Part shown: piece by piece, positions 27,755 through 39,197 of the stretch
Layout of the letters: each line of letters starts with the position of its first letter
Numbering within the stretch: the first letter of the stretch is position 1
From: Cristatella mucedo
Taxonomy: Eukaryota > Bryozoa > Phylactolaemata > Cristatellidae
Direction: 5' to 3'
Assembly (NCBI GenBank): GCA_009760855.2
Contig: WPIO01000088.1
Location: 402,501 to 466,500 of the forward strand
Length of the DNA: 64,000 nucleotides
Program-made: the position numbers and the translations under genes
The notes under the pieces: model-generated
Told to the model about the DNA's origin: nothing
The model's input: only the letters and a program-made list of their open reading frames with translations
Database searches by the model: none

Positions 27755-28279
27755 TCAGCCGCCGCAGCCTCGCATATTGGAGACCCGCGCGCCTGCCCGG
27801 CGGTCGATGGGCGAGAGGGCGGCGGGCGGTAGCCCGCCCGCGTCGCCGAGAGCGAAGCCACGAAGCTACGATGCCGGATCGGCCGGTCGGCGATCGGCAC
27901 GCGCAATCGGCTTCGCGTGCGTCTGTCGCAGGATCGGCGATCGACGATTGGCGCGCGAGCGCGTCACTCCAGTCTGTACGCCCCTGGCGCAACGGCGGCG
28001 GCGTCGCGGTGACCTGAGAGGCGGTGGCACAGCTTCGCGGCGGTGCTAGCCGCTCGCGCTGACCTGGATAATGTTGGGGTAGCGCTGGATGCAGCGCATG
28101 GCCGTCTCAAAGTCGTCGCGGTGCTTCGTCAGCCAGTCGACGGCACCGCCGTATGTGGCGCCGCCCGCGCCGATGCGATCCGTCGGGAAGTTGTCGCCGT
28201 ACATGAAGTCGGGCAGCTTCCGGCGGCCGCGGTTTCGCGCACCTCTGCCGTTCTCCGTAGGCTGCTGCTGGTTCGACAT
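23440..28279 (-). CDS. Gene B: two-exon protein of about 415 aa, possible TIR-like core
   Basis: Exon 1 (28279-28064, 72 codons) starts at ATG in a GCTGCAATGTCG context and ends AATTATCCAG|GTCAGC. Exon 2 (24471-23440) starts after CCGTCGACAG and ends at TGA. Both junctions are phase 0, so they join without adjustment. Residues 1-22 are Gln/Arg-rich and basic. A conserved-looking stretch follows ('DFMYGDNFPTDRIGAGGATY', 'WLTKHRDDFETAMRCIQRYP'). The middle of exon 2 alternates hydrophobic strands and helices (RRVFFCC, TLVMVLCDATLADD, ALRIAIAYGSPVVFVRE), an order resembling TIR or another flavodoxin-like fold. The usual TIR glutamate motif is not evident. The last 100 residues are Ala/Ser low complexity. 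Function unknown. Confidence 0.6.
26224..26289. repeat. Nested stem-loop
   Basis: An outer 9-bp stem CGGCGGAGC/GCTCCGCCG encloses an inner 11-bp stem GCCTAGGGCTC/GAGCCCTAGGC with a 5-base loop. Confidence 0.8.
26931..27160. repeat. 124-bp direct duplication with an inverted end
   Basis: The segment from AGACATTAGAATAGTTCGGG recurs at 27055, a period of 124. The distal part of the first copy (CCCAATATGGGTACAATT) appears as its reverse complement at the end of the second. Confidence 0.85.
27678..27757. repeat. (CT)n microsatellite
   Basis: About 40 CT units, uninterrupted, in the first intron of gene B. Confidence 0.97.
28064..28279 (-). CDS. Gene B exon 1
   Basis: 72 codons from MSNQQQPTENGRGARNRGRR to the donor CAG|GTCAGC. 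Unspliced, the frame would end five residues later at TAG, so a 77-residue single-exon product is the alternative. The phase-0 match to exon 2 favours splicing. Confidence 0.6.
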
Positions 28280-28528
28280 TGCAGCGGCGACGGCGGCGAC
28301 CGCAGCGACTCAGGCGGCAGCTGTCAACGAGGACGCCTGCAAAAGCCGAGGCGAACATGAAAGCGTGCGTCCGGCGGCGGCGGCGGCGGCTCGAAAAACC
28401 CTTTTAGAGCAGCTACGGCCAGCAGCCAGCTGGCGAAACGACGCTCGCACGCGCCACCGCCGCGTCGGCGTCGGCGGTGCGTTAAAGAAATCGAGCGAGA
28501 CGCTGGGGCTCCTGTGCGTACGCTGATC

Positions 28529-28565
<37 letters not shown>

Positions 28566-30474
28566 GCGCCCGCGCGCACGCGCTCGTACTCGACGGCACT
28601 GCCAGTGGCGGCTGCCGCGAGAGACCGAGTAATCCGAGCCACGGCCGCCGCCGCCGCTCGGTAGCTCCGAACAACGCTGCAGGGGGGGCCGCGGGCGGCC
28701 TTCGCGATTAGTTACCTTGGCTACGCCGACGCCGGTGCAGCTCGGGGTCGGCTCGGCTTTGACCTCGGCGCTGCGTCGCGCTTTGCTCCCCGACGCAGAG
28801 AGCTCTCGCGCGCGCCCCGCCACCGCCGCCGCCGCTCGAGTGAAACCGCCGACGGGCCGACGTGAATGGTCGCAGCAACCGTCGTCAGGAGATCGTTCCC
28901 GGTCGTGCGATAAGGTGTTGTGCATTAAACAAAACGCGTTTACGCCATTGAACAAACTGACTGCCTTTAATTGGGCACCCAACAATGAGCAAAAGCCGCC
29001 GCGTCGAAGCGCTGTCTTTGTCGTTCGTGTGCAAGCGCGACGCTTTGTCGCGCTTGCGCGACGGTCCGACTCGCCCGCGGCGTCTGCTGATCGGAATAGG
29101 ACCGCTCGCTCGCTCGAATGCGGCGGCTTCGAGGCGCCCTGCAGCGCCCTTCGGATACGGCTGGCGAGCTAGCGAGCGAGCGCGGTGAACCGGAAATGCG
29201 CGAGTCGGCCTCAGCCTCGGCGGCCGCTTCGCCGCCCGGCGTCGTGCGCGAGGAACACTCGGAGCACGCATGCGCAGGCTCAGAGCTGGCTCCGCTAGGC
29301 TAGCGGCTCGTCTCGGTCGCGATGGGCGAGTAGTTTCGCGGTGGCCGCCGATTTGCGGTCGCTTCTTTATATACTTTAAATACTGCGATAAATAGTTAGT
29401 ATTTTAGCTTCTTTTTAAATTTGCGATCGCTTCTTTCGCCTCTTTTACCGAGCAGCCTGCGGAAGCGTCTGCAAAATCGGTGCTCCGAAGCCTCGGTCTG
29501 ACCTCGCTCTCTGGCTCCGCCCCGTCCGGCGTTTTCGTTTCGTGAGCACGTCGCTACAGCGATTACTGAGGCTGGTTGCCTGCTGAATCTCGCGCGCCCT
29601 CCCGCACTCCGCGTCGGACGTTGGAGGACGGCTGACTTGACTGGCAGCCGTGCTAAACCGAATCGTGAACAACCCAAAGCAGCCCCGCCGTCCGTGGCGG
29701 TGACCTGCTCCGGTTGCAACCCTCACTAGTTCGGGTAGCGGCACAGCGCGCACAACGTATGTAAGTTTGCATCTCCGTCTGTAACTCCACAAAGGCACAA
29801 AGCCACTATGTGGGTGTTTCGCATGAGAGTTTTGCCTTTTTTGCGGGTGTTACGCAGGAGAGGCCCATGCTTTATGAAGTGGCCTGCTCATAAGTCACGC
29901 GATAGTCCAGTTCTTGCATAATAATGCATCGCACTGCTCTTAAGCCTCGGCTTATCGCAGCCAGCTATTTCATAAGCGTCTCAGTGCTGATTCAGTGAAG
30001 CTTCGGCTCGCAGTTCGGAATCGAGGTTCAGCTGTCAAGCTCGCAGTCCATAATCGTGGATCATTGCAACGTGCACACTTGCACCACGAGAGAATAACAG
30101 GCTCGCTCTCTCTCGCTCTCTCCCTCGCTCTCTCTCTTTCGTGTCCTCTTATTGTGGTGACGCTCGTGGCTCACGTGGTAGACGCACTACACCTGGGCCC
30201 CGGAAGCGGCTGCCGCGTTGCTCGAAGGGCCTGAGTGCGGAGGTGAGCTCGCAACGAACGCCGTATGCTAGCGAACGCGGCAAAGCGAAAGCGTTCTCGG
30301 AAAGCGACGCTCGCTAGCGTTCGACGCCGTCTGCGGAAAGCTGAGCGGCGCCAGGCAGCGCGCCGAGCCTCTCCTAGTACGTAGCTCCGTAGCTGCTACG
30401 TCGAGAAGCATTCGCCGCTGCCGCCGCTCTAGAGGGAAAAGGCGAAAAAGCTTCGCTTAATGGTACAACAGAAC
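28280..30474. other. Upstream of gene B; no other gene
   Basis: Presumed 5' flank of gene B, GC-rich with a (CT)n run at 28531-28562. At about 29770-29860 lies a minus-strand tail fragment of LINE family 2 (TTTGTGGAGTTACAGACGGA). A tRNA A-box-like string (GTGGCTCACGTGGTAGACGC) sits at 30166-30185 without a clear B box. Confidence 0.4.
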
Positions 30475-30660
30475 CGTGATGGCACACTAGGTAAGGCAGT
30501 TGCTTTCACCTTCACCTCGGCCCTGAGGTCGTGGGTTCGATTCCTGTGGGTGGGCTATTCTTTATCGCCACCGAAAGCGGCGGTGATAGCCGTAAAGGCT
30601 CTTCTGTCGCTATACATAAAGAGGCTGTTAAATCAGCTAGGATTCATTTATTTTTATTTA
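30475..30660 (+). mobile_element. SINE family 1 copy
   Basis: Full order of the family: 'gtgatggcacactaggtaagg' A-box region, box B GGTTCGATTCC at about 30534, then 'cgccac...gcggtgatagccgtaaaggctc', 'ttctgtcgctatac' and a 3' end 'aggctgttaaatcagctaggatt' followed by a T/A-rich tail. Confidence 0.8.
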
Positions 30661-33600
30661 ACTACCCCACGGCGCTGCGAGAGCTTTGATTAGCCACGCT
30701 CGAAAATAGCCGCGGAGCAATGTAAATGCACGTTGTACGTTACTGTATTTTTATGAGTATAAGGCGCACATTTTCCAGTTTTTTGTGGGAAAAAATGAAC
30801 CTGCTACTTATACACAGCTAGTCAATGTTTGACACCAGCAGTAAGAATTAGAAGAGCCATTACCGAAGAGTCGCAGCGAGAGGGTATACTGTAGTAAACG
30901 GTGGCAATAGTTATGACCGTCAAAATGCAAGCCGCTGCTCTGGCGTTAGGATGTAACGACTCAGTTGCCGCTACTGCAATCCATTGCAAATCCACCGAAC
31001 GGTATGTCGGCTATCGAGGATTCAACTAATTTACAACCGAGAACTAATTTACAGCCACGAACTACTTTGTCGCTCGCAGCACGCTCTACGCTGGACCGGT
31101 CAACCGCCGGTCCGACGTGCCGCCGCCGCCGCCGCCGCCACAACTCGATTCTTCGGGCGGCCGGAAGCCAGCGCTTCCGAGTGGGATGGCTGTCGCTCAT
31201 TGCCGGAGAAGTTACGGAGGGAAACGAAAGCCGAAGCCACTCGCGCACCATTTTTCGAACTGCTCGACACTGCCCGACTCGCCGAAGGCGGAAGCGAAGC
31301 GAGCGGCGAGTCGCATTGATCGCTGCGCCCGCGGAAGGATCGCTGCGCCCGCGGAAGGATCGGCTGAACCGGTCGAGCGGCGAACGCTCGCTTTCAGACG
31401 CGACTTTCTACGGCCTGCAAACGGTGCACGATATATTTAAATAAATAACGATATTAAATTGCAATTAAATATAAGCATAATATACTCACATTAAATAAAT
31501 ATTTATATAACATAATTTTATATAATTTATATAAATATTATTTAATGTATATTTATAATACATTCTATACATCGTGACTAAATATAATATTATATTGATT
31601 AATTTAAATAGCCAACGCACGATTCGGGTGCCCCTCGTTCCTAATAAAGGGGGTCTTTCCAGGAAAGCAAGCGGGCCAGGACCGTGGGATTGTTGGCCGC
31701 CAATGGGTTGACTATTCCCTGTGAGCCGCTGCAGGACGGAGGAAGGTGCGTCTCTTTCGTCGATTGAGCGGTAACGCTTCCGGAATCTGTCGCCGCACGG
31801 AACTATGCGCGTCGAGCCCGCTTTCTGCTGCGTCCGTCAAGACTGGCTTGAACGCTGACGTCGTGAAGGACGTGCGGGTCATGCACGGGGGAGGGGAGGG
31901 GGAGAGGGACAACTACTCACTCGGCTTCGGCGCGGCATCGACGGAAGGCGGGCGGAAGCCCGCAAAAGACGAGCTATTGCTAGTGCTCGCAAAGCGGAGA
32001 GAAAAAAGTGCTCCTCCGGAAACATGATAAAAGCCGGTACAATCAGCTGCGCACTGCACCGCGCCGTCTTGCTAATTCTCCTTCGTAGCAGCGCAACCGC
32101 TATTGCACTGCATATCGCAATTTTTTCCCGTACGGTACGTGTTCTTTCCTGATTGCGTGTGCCTAAGAAGTGTAGAAAATGGCCGACCGACTACCGAAGT
32201 CTTTGCTTTTGCCGGTAAACGCATGAAATAAAACATTTCGAGGGGGCAAACTAGCATTGCGTCCACCGTAATGCGGTTCGTGTTGAGCCGGAAAAAAACA
32301 GAAAATTAATAAAAATCAATGCGCATTAACCTTTTTCAAGTCAAATAAAATGGCCACTGAAAAGAGTTCAGAAATGAGTTGACGTTCTGGAATTTAGCTA
32401 TGCTGCAAACTGCTTTCTCGGGGAATATATGAAATGAATTATATTTATATTTAGAATACTCCAAGCGCAGTCCACCGTGACAATCTGATTATAGTGTTCT
32501 TGGTGACTGTAACAGCCCTCCACCCGCACGACCTGTCGTCGGGCTGGGTAGCGCGACCGACTGAGCAAAAAGCCGGCTGCAGGCTCCAACACCAAGCAAT
32601 TTATTCTCCGAAACCATGCCGGCCTATCTATCCGGCTCAGCCTACACATTCAAGACGGCTGATTGCGTCGAGGGATCGCGTCCTACCTTCCTCCCTGTTG
32701 TACTCCACTGGCCGCTCTTATATTCCATGCACGCATTGTTTGTTTTTCGCACTGTCGAGTCATCGTTCGTTCCGAGCCCGCCCGACAGCTGGCTGCAGTC
32801 TGCGGTAGATGGATGTCCCCACAGATGCCGCCAATGCATGGATTTGGGCCGGACTGCACGAGTCATCGTCTGCCGAGTCATCGTCTGCCCTTCCGCCCCC
32901 CCCCCCGCCGCTCGTGAGCCCGCGGCTGCTTAGGCAGAGCCTCCGCAGCCCTCGCACTCTGCCTCCGCCGCCGCCGCCCAGTGCTCGAAGGCTGCTGCTG
33001 CTGCTGTCACGTTCCCTCGCAGTAACGACGTCTTGAGTCCAGTATTCAGTTCCTGGTGGACTGTGGCGGAATCCGGTATCCTTGGCAGCGGAGTTTTCCT
33101 TTCTCCGCTCCAAATAATCCGCTTCCACGTTCTCCTCGCTCGCTTCCACGTTCTCACCGCTCGCTTCCACGTTCTCCTTGGTGTTTTTAGGATGAGAATT
33201 AAAGACTTTTGAGGAACATTCTGCTCATTTTGACACGACGTTCTGTATGAGAGAACCGAACCAACTGCTCGCAGTTTTCAGCTCCGCGCTCCCGCGTCCA
33301 GAAAGCTGCGAGCCGCGGCAACGAAAAAGTCGCTCTCTCCGCTTCTCCTGTTCAGCATCTAGAATTAGATAGTTTAGAATTATGATTAATAGAATTACAA
33401 CTAATTAATTAATATAATTTTAGAAATTAGAAGTATAATTATTTGCACTCTGCGATCGTCTTTGTCTGCGATCTGGCGAAGGTACTATAGCTTCGGCGAC
33501 CCTCGTCTCTTGACAGCCGCGGAAAGACATCTTGGAGGTACTTGATATCCTTCCGACTCGTTGCGTCGAGCCGGGCCAATGCGAAGTGGAGGCTGGCGTC

Positions 33601-33997
33601 GGCGCCTTTCCATCGTTATGTTCACTACTAACCCTATGATTAATGATCGTTAACCGTACGGTTTTTGATCGCGTTCAGTTAAGGTTAGCGGTCCGTCCAT
33701 CTCGTTTGATTCTCTTTTTTCTCGCAAGTGGCGCTTCTTTCAGATTCACCTCAAACCAAAATCTCCGGATTTCCGACGTCAACCGAACGTCATCCAAAAG
33801 CTTCCGCCGCGAGGAGAAGGTGGAAGCGAGGCGGCGCGAGCGAGGCTCGAGGCGGCGGAAGCGAGGCTCGAGGCGTCGGAATCTTTTGGATTATGCCTGG
33901 TCGCCGCCGTCGTCTGCCGCCGGTCGATTGGGAGGTCGCAGCGAGCGTAGCCTCCATATTGTCAAAAGACTACACAATAGTAAGAAAGTACGAGGTC
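30661..33997. other. No supported gene
   Basis: Holds an AT-rich block (31435-31615), a doubled GATCGCTGCGCCCGCGGAAG at 31318-31359, a poly-C run at about 32899 and short tandem CGCTCGCTTCCACGTTCTC copies at 33125-33175. A string 'gagtataaggcgcacatttt' near 30755 resembles DNA-transposon ends known from other animals, but no matching end was found. Confidence 0.4.
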
Positions 33998-34170
33998 ATC
34001 TGATTCAGCAGCCTCCTTTGTATAGCGGCAGAAGAGCCTGGACCGGCTGTCGACGCAGCAGGCACTGGGCAATGAGGGATCCCGGAAGACTCGAAAACCG
34101 AGTGACGCCTGAGTCGAGGGAGCGAGCACCTGACCACCTGCCCCCCTGGGCCAAGACTCAAAATGCTACC
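33998..34170 (-). mobile_element. SINE family 1 copy (diverged)
   Basis: Minus-strand match to the body and tail of the family (CTGATTCAGCAGCCTCCTTTGTATAGCGGCAGAAGAGCC); the tRNA-like part is degraded. Confidence 0.5.
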
Positions 34171-34407
34171 GAAGTCCTGCGAAGGTCCAGTAGCCGCCGC
34201 TTTGAGACGTACGTAAAGTCGAAGCGTGCTTTTCTTCGGAGCGGCTTAATGGGATCATGAGTAGTCAAGAGGTCAGAGGTCATCAGAGGTCGTCGGAGCC
34301 ATCAGAGGTCAGCAGAGGTCAGGTTGAGTCTAGCTTCTGAGTTTCTTCGAAAAGCAAATATTTTGAAACTACCCATGGGCAGCAAGGCGGTATATGAAAT
34401 TTCTAAT

Positions 34408-34470
34408 CTACTAGATCTCCATCGAGAGATCCATACTAGATCTACTAGATCTCTATCGAGAGATCCACAC
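34408..34470. repeat. Tandem pair of short palindromic units
   Basis: Two copies of CTAGATCTCYATCGAGAGATCC, each with an inverted ATCTC/GAGAT core. Confidence 0.7.
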
Positions 34471-34548
34471 TAAAGGCTTACTGCTCCGCATGCGAAATAT
34501 TACTGCAAGATGCGACCTGAAGCCGCTGAAATGTCTACGTACAAATAC

Positions 34549-35060
34549 AGTCGACCCTCGTTTATCGTGGTTAATCCGTTCCAGACTCTACCACGATAGG
34601 TGAATTTCTGAAAAGTAAGATTCTTTATTTAGAAATCGAATATTTTCGTAGTTAGAGCATGTAAGACTGGTTTATGACCCTTTAAATACGGTTTTCAACA
34701 TCATTAGAGCCCCCCTCCGGACATCAAACAACACCCCTTTAGCCACCATTATACTCGTATTACCAAATATGTTAAACAAATAAGAGAAAATAAGACATAG
34801 TAGACGTTACACACATCGTATTGTTATTACTGTACATTTAATGGCTCACACACAAATCTTAAGCACAAACACCAAGCTATGAACATAGTGCGTTTGGTGA
34901 TGAAGCGATTAAGATGGAGAGATGTGCAGCACAGCAAAGAAGAGCAAGGCTACTGCTCCTCCGAAGACACGACTTCAGTAGGAGAGTCTTCTGGTGGTGC
35001 AGTATCAACTTTAGCAGGTGCTTCGTCGTCTTCTTCCGCAGTCCGTACGTACAGTAAACT
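34549..35060 (+). mobile_element. Tigger-like (pogo/Tc1-mariner) transposon end
   Basis: Starts after a TA dinucleotide with CAGTCGACCCTCGTTTATCG, the terminal-repeat style of TcMar-Tigger elements, followed by the matching subterminal hairpin (ACCACGATAGGTGAATTTCT). The AT-rich interior is like non-autonomous members of the group. No opposite terminal repeat or transposase was seen, so it is an incomplete non-autonomous copy. The right boundary is an estimate. Confidence 0.6.
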
Positions 35061-35610
35061 TAATTTTAATTGTAATACAGGGGTGTGTAATTGACTCAGA
35101 CAAACAAGCGCGAGCTCTATAGTTTTCACTATCTCGATCAACTTTTTAATGAATGTAAACGTATTTGAAAAACCGCGAGAGAGTGAAGCCGCAAAAGTCG
35201 AAGCGCGAAGAGAGGCGAGGGAGACGACTGTGTATGCAAATATAGCTGTCTGCACAGAAGCACTATGCAATATCTTTGAAACTCCAAGTCAACGCAGGTG
35301 ACGTAGTGCGCACCCTTCTCTTTCTCAATGCAGACGCCGTACGCTGACCAGTCCTGCTTTACCATTCTGCTGACCCCTGATGACCTCTGTGCAGTCCATT
35401 GAACTCTACCGAAAGCTCCTCTTTAAGCCATAAGCTCCGGTTTTCCTTCGGAAAATTTCTCTTACGCCGTGCTCATTATGAAACGGCTGCAAATACATTT
35501 CATGTAACGCAGTCCTGCGATGCCATGGCCCCGCAGTTGTTGGTTGAGCTTATATTGGTGAAGAAGATGGCACCGAAACAAAAAAGGCTAGATATATCCG
35601 CTTATCCGCT

Positions 35611-35616
<6 letters not shown>

Positions 35617-35650
<34 letters not shown>
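35617..35650. repeat. (TA)n microsatellite
   Basis: TACATACATA passes into about 14 TA units. Confidence 0.95.
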
Positions 35651-35999
35651 CCACTTATCCGCTCTGCCCGTGGGAGGACCGACACTTTCAACTCCGCGTC
35701 AGCTAAGTTTCAAGCGAAAACTATGAGTCTGGTCTTATACCTGACGCCGAAGAACGTTACGCGGTTTTAATTTAAATGTGCAAGACTATGTTACGTCATA
35801 GATCACTTTTAGGATACAGTTTGGGTTCATTTTAACTGAGCTAGGCGTCCAGTTTTGCACCACGACCGTGTACCCGAATATCGGGAATTGAGTCGTGTTC
35901 ACGAAAGTACAGAAACCAAAGAGGGAGTATTTTCTAACTTGGCTTTCGCTGCTAAACCCAAAAAGCCAATGCATTCTCTGCGTTCAAGTCGACTTGGAA

Positions 36000-36130
36000 T
36001 GTCGTTGCTTCGTCCTCTAATTGCCCCTTTCTCTAATCGCCCCTTCCTCTAGTTGCCCCTTCCTCTAATTGCCTCTTCCTCTAATTGCCCCTTCCTCTAA
36101 TCGCCTCTTCATCTAATTGCCTCTTCCATT
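36000..36130. repeat. Short tandem repeat, CCCTTCCTCTAATTG unit
   Basis: About seven degenerate copies of a 15-base unit (TTGCCCCTTCCTCTAA) from about 36016 to 36130. Confidence 0.75.
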
Positions 36131-36215
36131 AATTGACTAAACGAGAAGCCTTCTGGCGGCGGATACAATTTTGGAAGATAGACGTGTCGCGATGAATTCG
36201 GGTCGGAAAGAGCAG

Positions 36216-36672
36216 AAAAGTGGGAGAGCGGAGGAGCGTAAGAGCAGGAGAGAAGGAGAGTACAAGAGCAGGAGAACAGGAGAGCACAAGAGCAGGAGAG
36301 CAGGAGAGTGGGAGAGTAGGAGAGAAGGAGAGCACCAGAGCAGGAGAGCGGGAGAGCACAAGAGCAGGAGAGAAGGAGAGCACAAGAGCAGGAGAACAGG
36401 AGAGCACAAGAGCAGGAGAGCAGGAGAGCGGGAGAGTAGGAGAGAAGGAGAGCACAAGAGCAGAAGAGCAGGAGAGCGGGAGAGTAGGAAGAGCAGGAGA
36501 GCGGGAGAGCACAAGAGCAGGAGAGAAGGAGAGCACAAGAGCAGGAGAACAGGAGAGCAGGAGAGCAGGAGAGCAGGAGGGCAGGAGAGCAGGAGAGCAG
36601 GAGAGCAGGAAGAGTAGGAGAGAAGGAGAGCAGGAGAGTAGGAAGAGCAGGAGAGTAGGAGAGCAGGAAAGG
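36216..36672. repeat. GAGCAGGAGA minisatellite
   Basis: Purine-rich tandem repeat built from GAGCAGGAGA, GAGCACAA and GGGAGAGTAGGAGAGAAG blocks, with higher-order repetition of about 60-130 bases. Long frames on both strands (Arg/Glu/Gly-rich, Ser/Pro/Leu-rich) are products of the repeat. Confidence 0.93.
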
Positions 36673-37039
36673 GACATAGTCGGGGAGCCGGAGCTTGCTA
36701 CGAGCCAGCGTCGTTCGCCGTCGACGCCGCAGCGGGCACGCTCAGTGACCGGGAACGCGAGCAGTTTCATTTGGCGTTTCCAGCTGCCAATACCTGACTT
36801 TCGCGCTCTCCTGTGATCCGCGAACGACGTGACTGCAACGTTCTGACTACAAGCGTGCAGCGCTAATATGGCGCTCCATGTCCCTTCGTTCCTTTCTCCC
36901 TGGCCAAACATTGGCTCCCTCGCGAGCTGGCGCAAAAACGCTGCACTGCGCGGCGAGCGCCGGCTATCTGTGCAAGCCGATCGGGCTTCGAGCCGGTCGG
37001 AAGTGACAGGCAGAGCTCGAGGACATGCAGGGTTCGAGG

Positions 37040-37554
37040 TTTGCGCGAAGTATCGTTAAACAGTTAAACTCCGAAAAGCCAGTGGAACGATGCTTAGCCT
37101 GGTGGGCGAGTAGACCTGATAGGTCGGCTGGAGCCAAAGAATGAAGGGACCTGAAAGTGAGTGACAGAACCTCGAAGTCGATGCGTTGCTTGACAGGGAA
37201 CCAGTGCAGGTCGGCGAGAAGTGGTGTTGATGTGGCAACCGCGACGATCACGACAGACAAGCCTAGCTGCAGAGTTTTGCACCAGCTGTAAGCACCTGAT
37301 TGTACAGGCCGGTAGGCCAGCAAGCAGTGAGTAACAGAAATCTCGCGACGGGATGTCGCACATGCAAGGACCAACTTCGATTTGGTATCCCTACCTAAGT
37401 AAGCCCAAATTTTAGCAATGTTATTTAGCTGAAAGTAGACAGACTTAATTGTGAAGCTAATGTGGTCGTCTAATGAGAGGTCACTTTGGAACATGACAGC
37501 TAGATTTCGCACAGATTCAACAGGAGATATGCTGGCAGAGCCAATTTTGAGCAT
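37040..37554 (-). pseudogene. LINE reverse-transcriptase thumb/C-terminal fragment
   Basis: Open minus frame whose N-part ('IGSASISPVESVRNLAVMFQ', 'DHISFTIKS') and C-part ('VLSLTFRSLHSLAP') match the CR1/L2 C-terminal region seen in the copies at 42.2, 44.0 and 57.6 kb. The frame shifts inside it, and it runs out into unrelated sequence before the family's 3' end. Confidence 0.8.
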
Positions 37555-37560
37555 TAGTCT

Positions 37561-38016
37561 TTAAAGTTCCTGAATTGCACTTGCTTTGCCCATAACTAAT
37601 AAGTTAGTTTTGTCATCCTTTAATTTGAGAAAATTGGCTACCATCCATGTGTGGATGTCATCAATACATGCATCAGGGGAGTTGGGAGAATTCGAGGTGC
37701 TCGAAGGACGGGAGGGATCAAAGTAAAGGTACAAATGAGTGTCATCCGCATAAAAGTGAAAGCCTAGATTGTGCTTGGCAATCGAATCGGCAAGAGGGAG
37801 AGTACAAACCGTGAAAAGAACCGGACCTAGCACGGAATCCTGAGGTACCCCACATTTCAGATATACTTCGTATGATCTTTGTCCATTCACATCAATACTC
37901 TGGAGTTTCCCACTCAGATAAGACTTAAACCACTGTAGTGCGTTGCCTTTGATGACCAGGCAAGATGAGAGGCGCTCAAGAAGACATTGGTGATCAATAG
38001 CATCAAATGCTGTCAA
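37561..38016 (-). pseudogene. LINE reverse-transcriptase core fragment
   Basis: A 151-codon open stretch with reverse-transcriptase motifs in order: the first aspartate motif (AFDAIDHQCL), WFKSYLSGKLQ, GVPQDSVLGPVLF (the usual Gly after Gln is Asp) and FYADDTHLYL with both catalytic aspartates, then WMVANFLKLKDDKTNLL. It stops just before the thumb, which continues in another frame at 37554. Confidence 0.88.
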
Positions 38017-39058
38017 AAATCAAGCAAAACAAGCAAAAAGACTTTACCCAAGTCTGCATTCATGAGAAGGTAAATAAACCCCAAGCAATGCTGACATTTC
38101 GGAGTGATTAGCTCTAAAACCAGATTGAAACTTTCGAGCTAGGTTTCAAGGTTTAATGTGAGAGTTCAGCTTATCGGCCACAACTCGTTCCAATGTCTTT
38201 GATGGGAACGGTAGATGGGATACAGGGCGGAAGTTGCTCAAATTTTCTGCGAAGTGTTACTGCCTAATTAGTGGCCTAAGTAAAGCCTTTGCGAAAGGGG
38301 CAGGGACATATTCTGAGGCTAAGAACATACTTACTATGTTAGTTAAGCGTGGCAGCAGCACATCTATGCATTGCAGATAGGATAGTAGGTATAGGGTCTA
38401 GAGGACAGGTAGTCTTCTTTGACTGGTAGATGAATTTCAGGATGAGATCATTCGTGGCCTCATTGAATGTACACACGTGGAGGTGCTGCATGAAATTGAG
38501 GAAGGAAATCCCCGTGACGTTATCGTGGAGGGACAGGAGTCCAGAGAGGCTGCTGGTACTTTAGGGATGGATTCTCTGATCTTGTCGAAACTTCTTGGAA
38601 AAGAAGAAGAAGCTAGAGAAGCGATCGGCAAGACCATCAGCAAGACCATCACTAGGTAAGGAGCTAACGTGGAAGCGGTTAAGGAGATGTTTGATTGTAA
38701 GCTTTAGCCTTGTTGGATTCTGAATCTGTGATAAACACTGTTTACATTGAAGCTAGACTTAGCCTTAGCTAGGATGGATTGATAGGATGTACAGTAATCC
38801 TCGCATGCCTGTCCATGGGCAGTTGGTCCTGATCTTTTTGTATTATTTCTGTATCTTGCGCCTAGCAGGCCTAGCTACTTTAATATCTGCGGTTGTCCGA
38901 AGGTCATCTGGGCGTGGGCGCACAGTGCGCTTTGAGTCAGAGATGCAAACACGTCGAGCATGTCAGCTAGTGTCGCGTTTTAGCCTTCTACCCGTGATGA
39001 CAGAAGCAAGAAGGAAGAGTCGAAGCAGCGAAGGTCGAAGAGCAGGACTCTTTGTGGA

Positions 39059-39197
39059 TCGATGATCGACGATGGTAGATGATCGATGATCGATGATGTA
39101 CATGGATCATCGATCATCGATCAGAGACCCTTGACATCGATGATCGATGTCATCGATGAGGTCGATGGTCGATGATTGATCGACGTCAAGGGTCTTG
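39059..39197. repeat. ATCGAT-rich palindromic block
   Basis: Dense GATCGATGAT units flanked by the inverted pair AGACCCTTGACATCGAT (about 39125) and ATCGACGTCAAGGGTCT (about 39178-39195). It interrupts the endonuclease region of the LINE. Confidence 0.8.

Larger units (their letters stand above)
24472..28063 (-). other. Intron of gene B (about 3.6 kb)
   Basis: Flanked by GT and AG on the minus strand. It contains a CT array at 27678-27757, the 124-bp duplication at 26931-27160, the stem-loop at 26224-26289 and a 3x tandem CCCCCTGGCGGCGACGAG at about 25918-25990. No other exon is evident, though one with symmetrical phase could be missed. Confidence 0.45.

Noticed and set aside
30530-30550. 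GGTTCGATTCC as a tRNA gene
   Set aside because: Perfect box B, but the surrounding sequence does not fold as a tRNA and recurs as SINE1 in several places.
31746-32027. Plus frame with 'VVKDVRVMHGGGEGERDNYSL'
   Set aside because: Composition is partly coding-like, but there is no start, splice border or family match; too weak to annotate.
36129-36935. Ser/Leu/Pro-rich 268-codon minus frame
   Set aside because: Read-through of the GAGCAGGAGA minisatellite; residue pattern repeats with the DNA unit.
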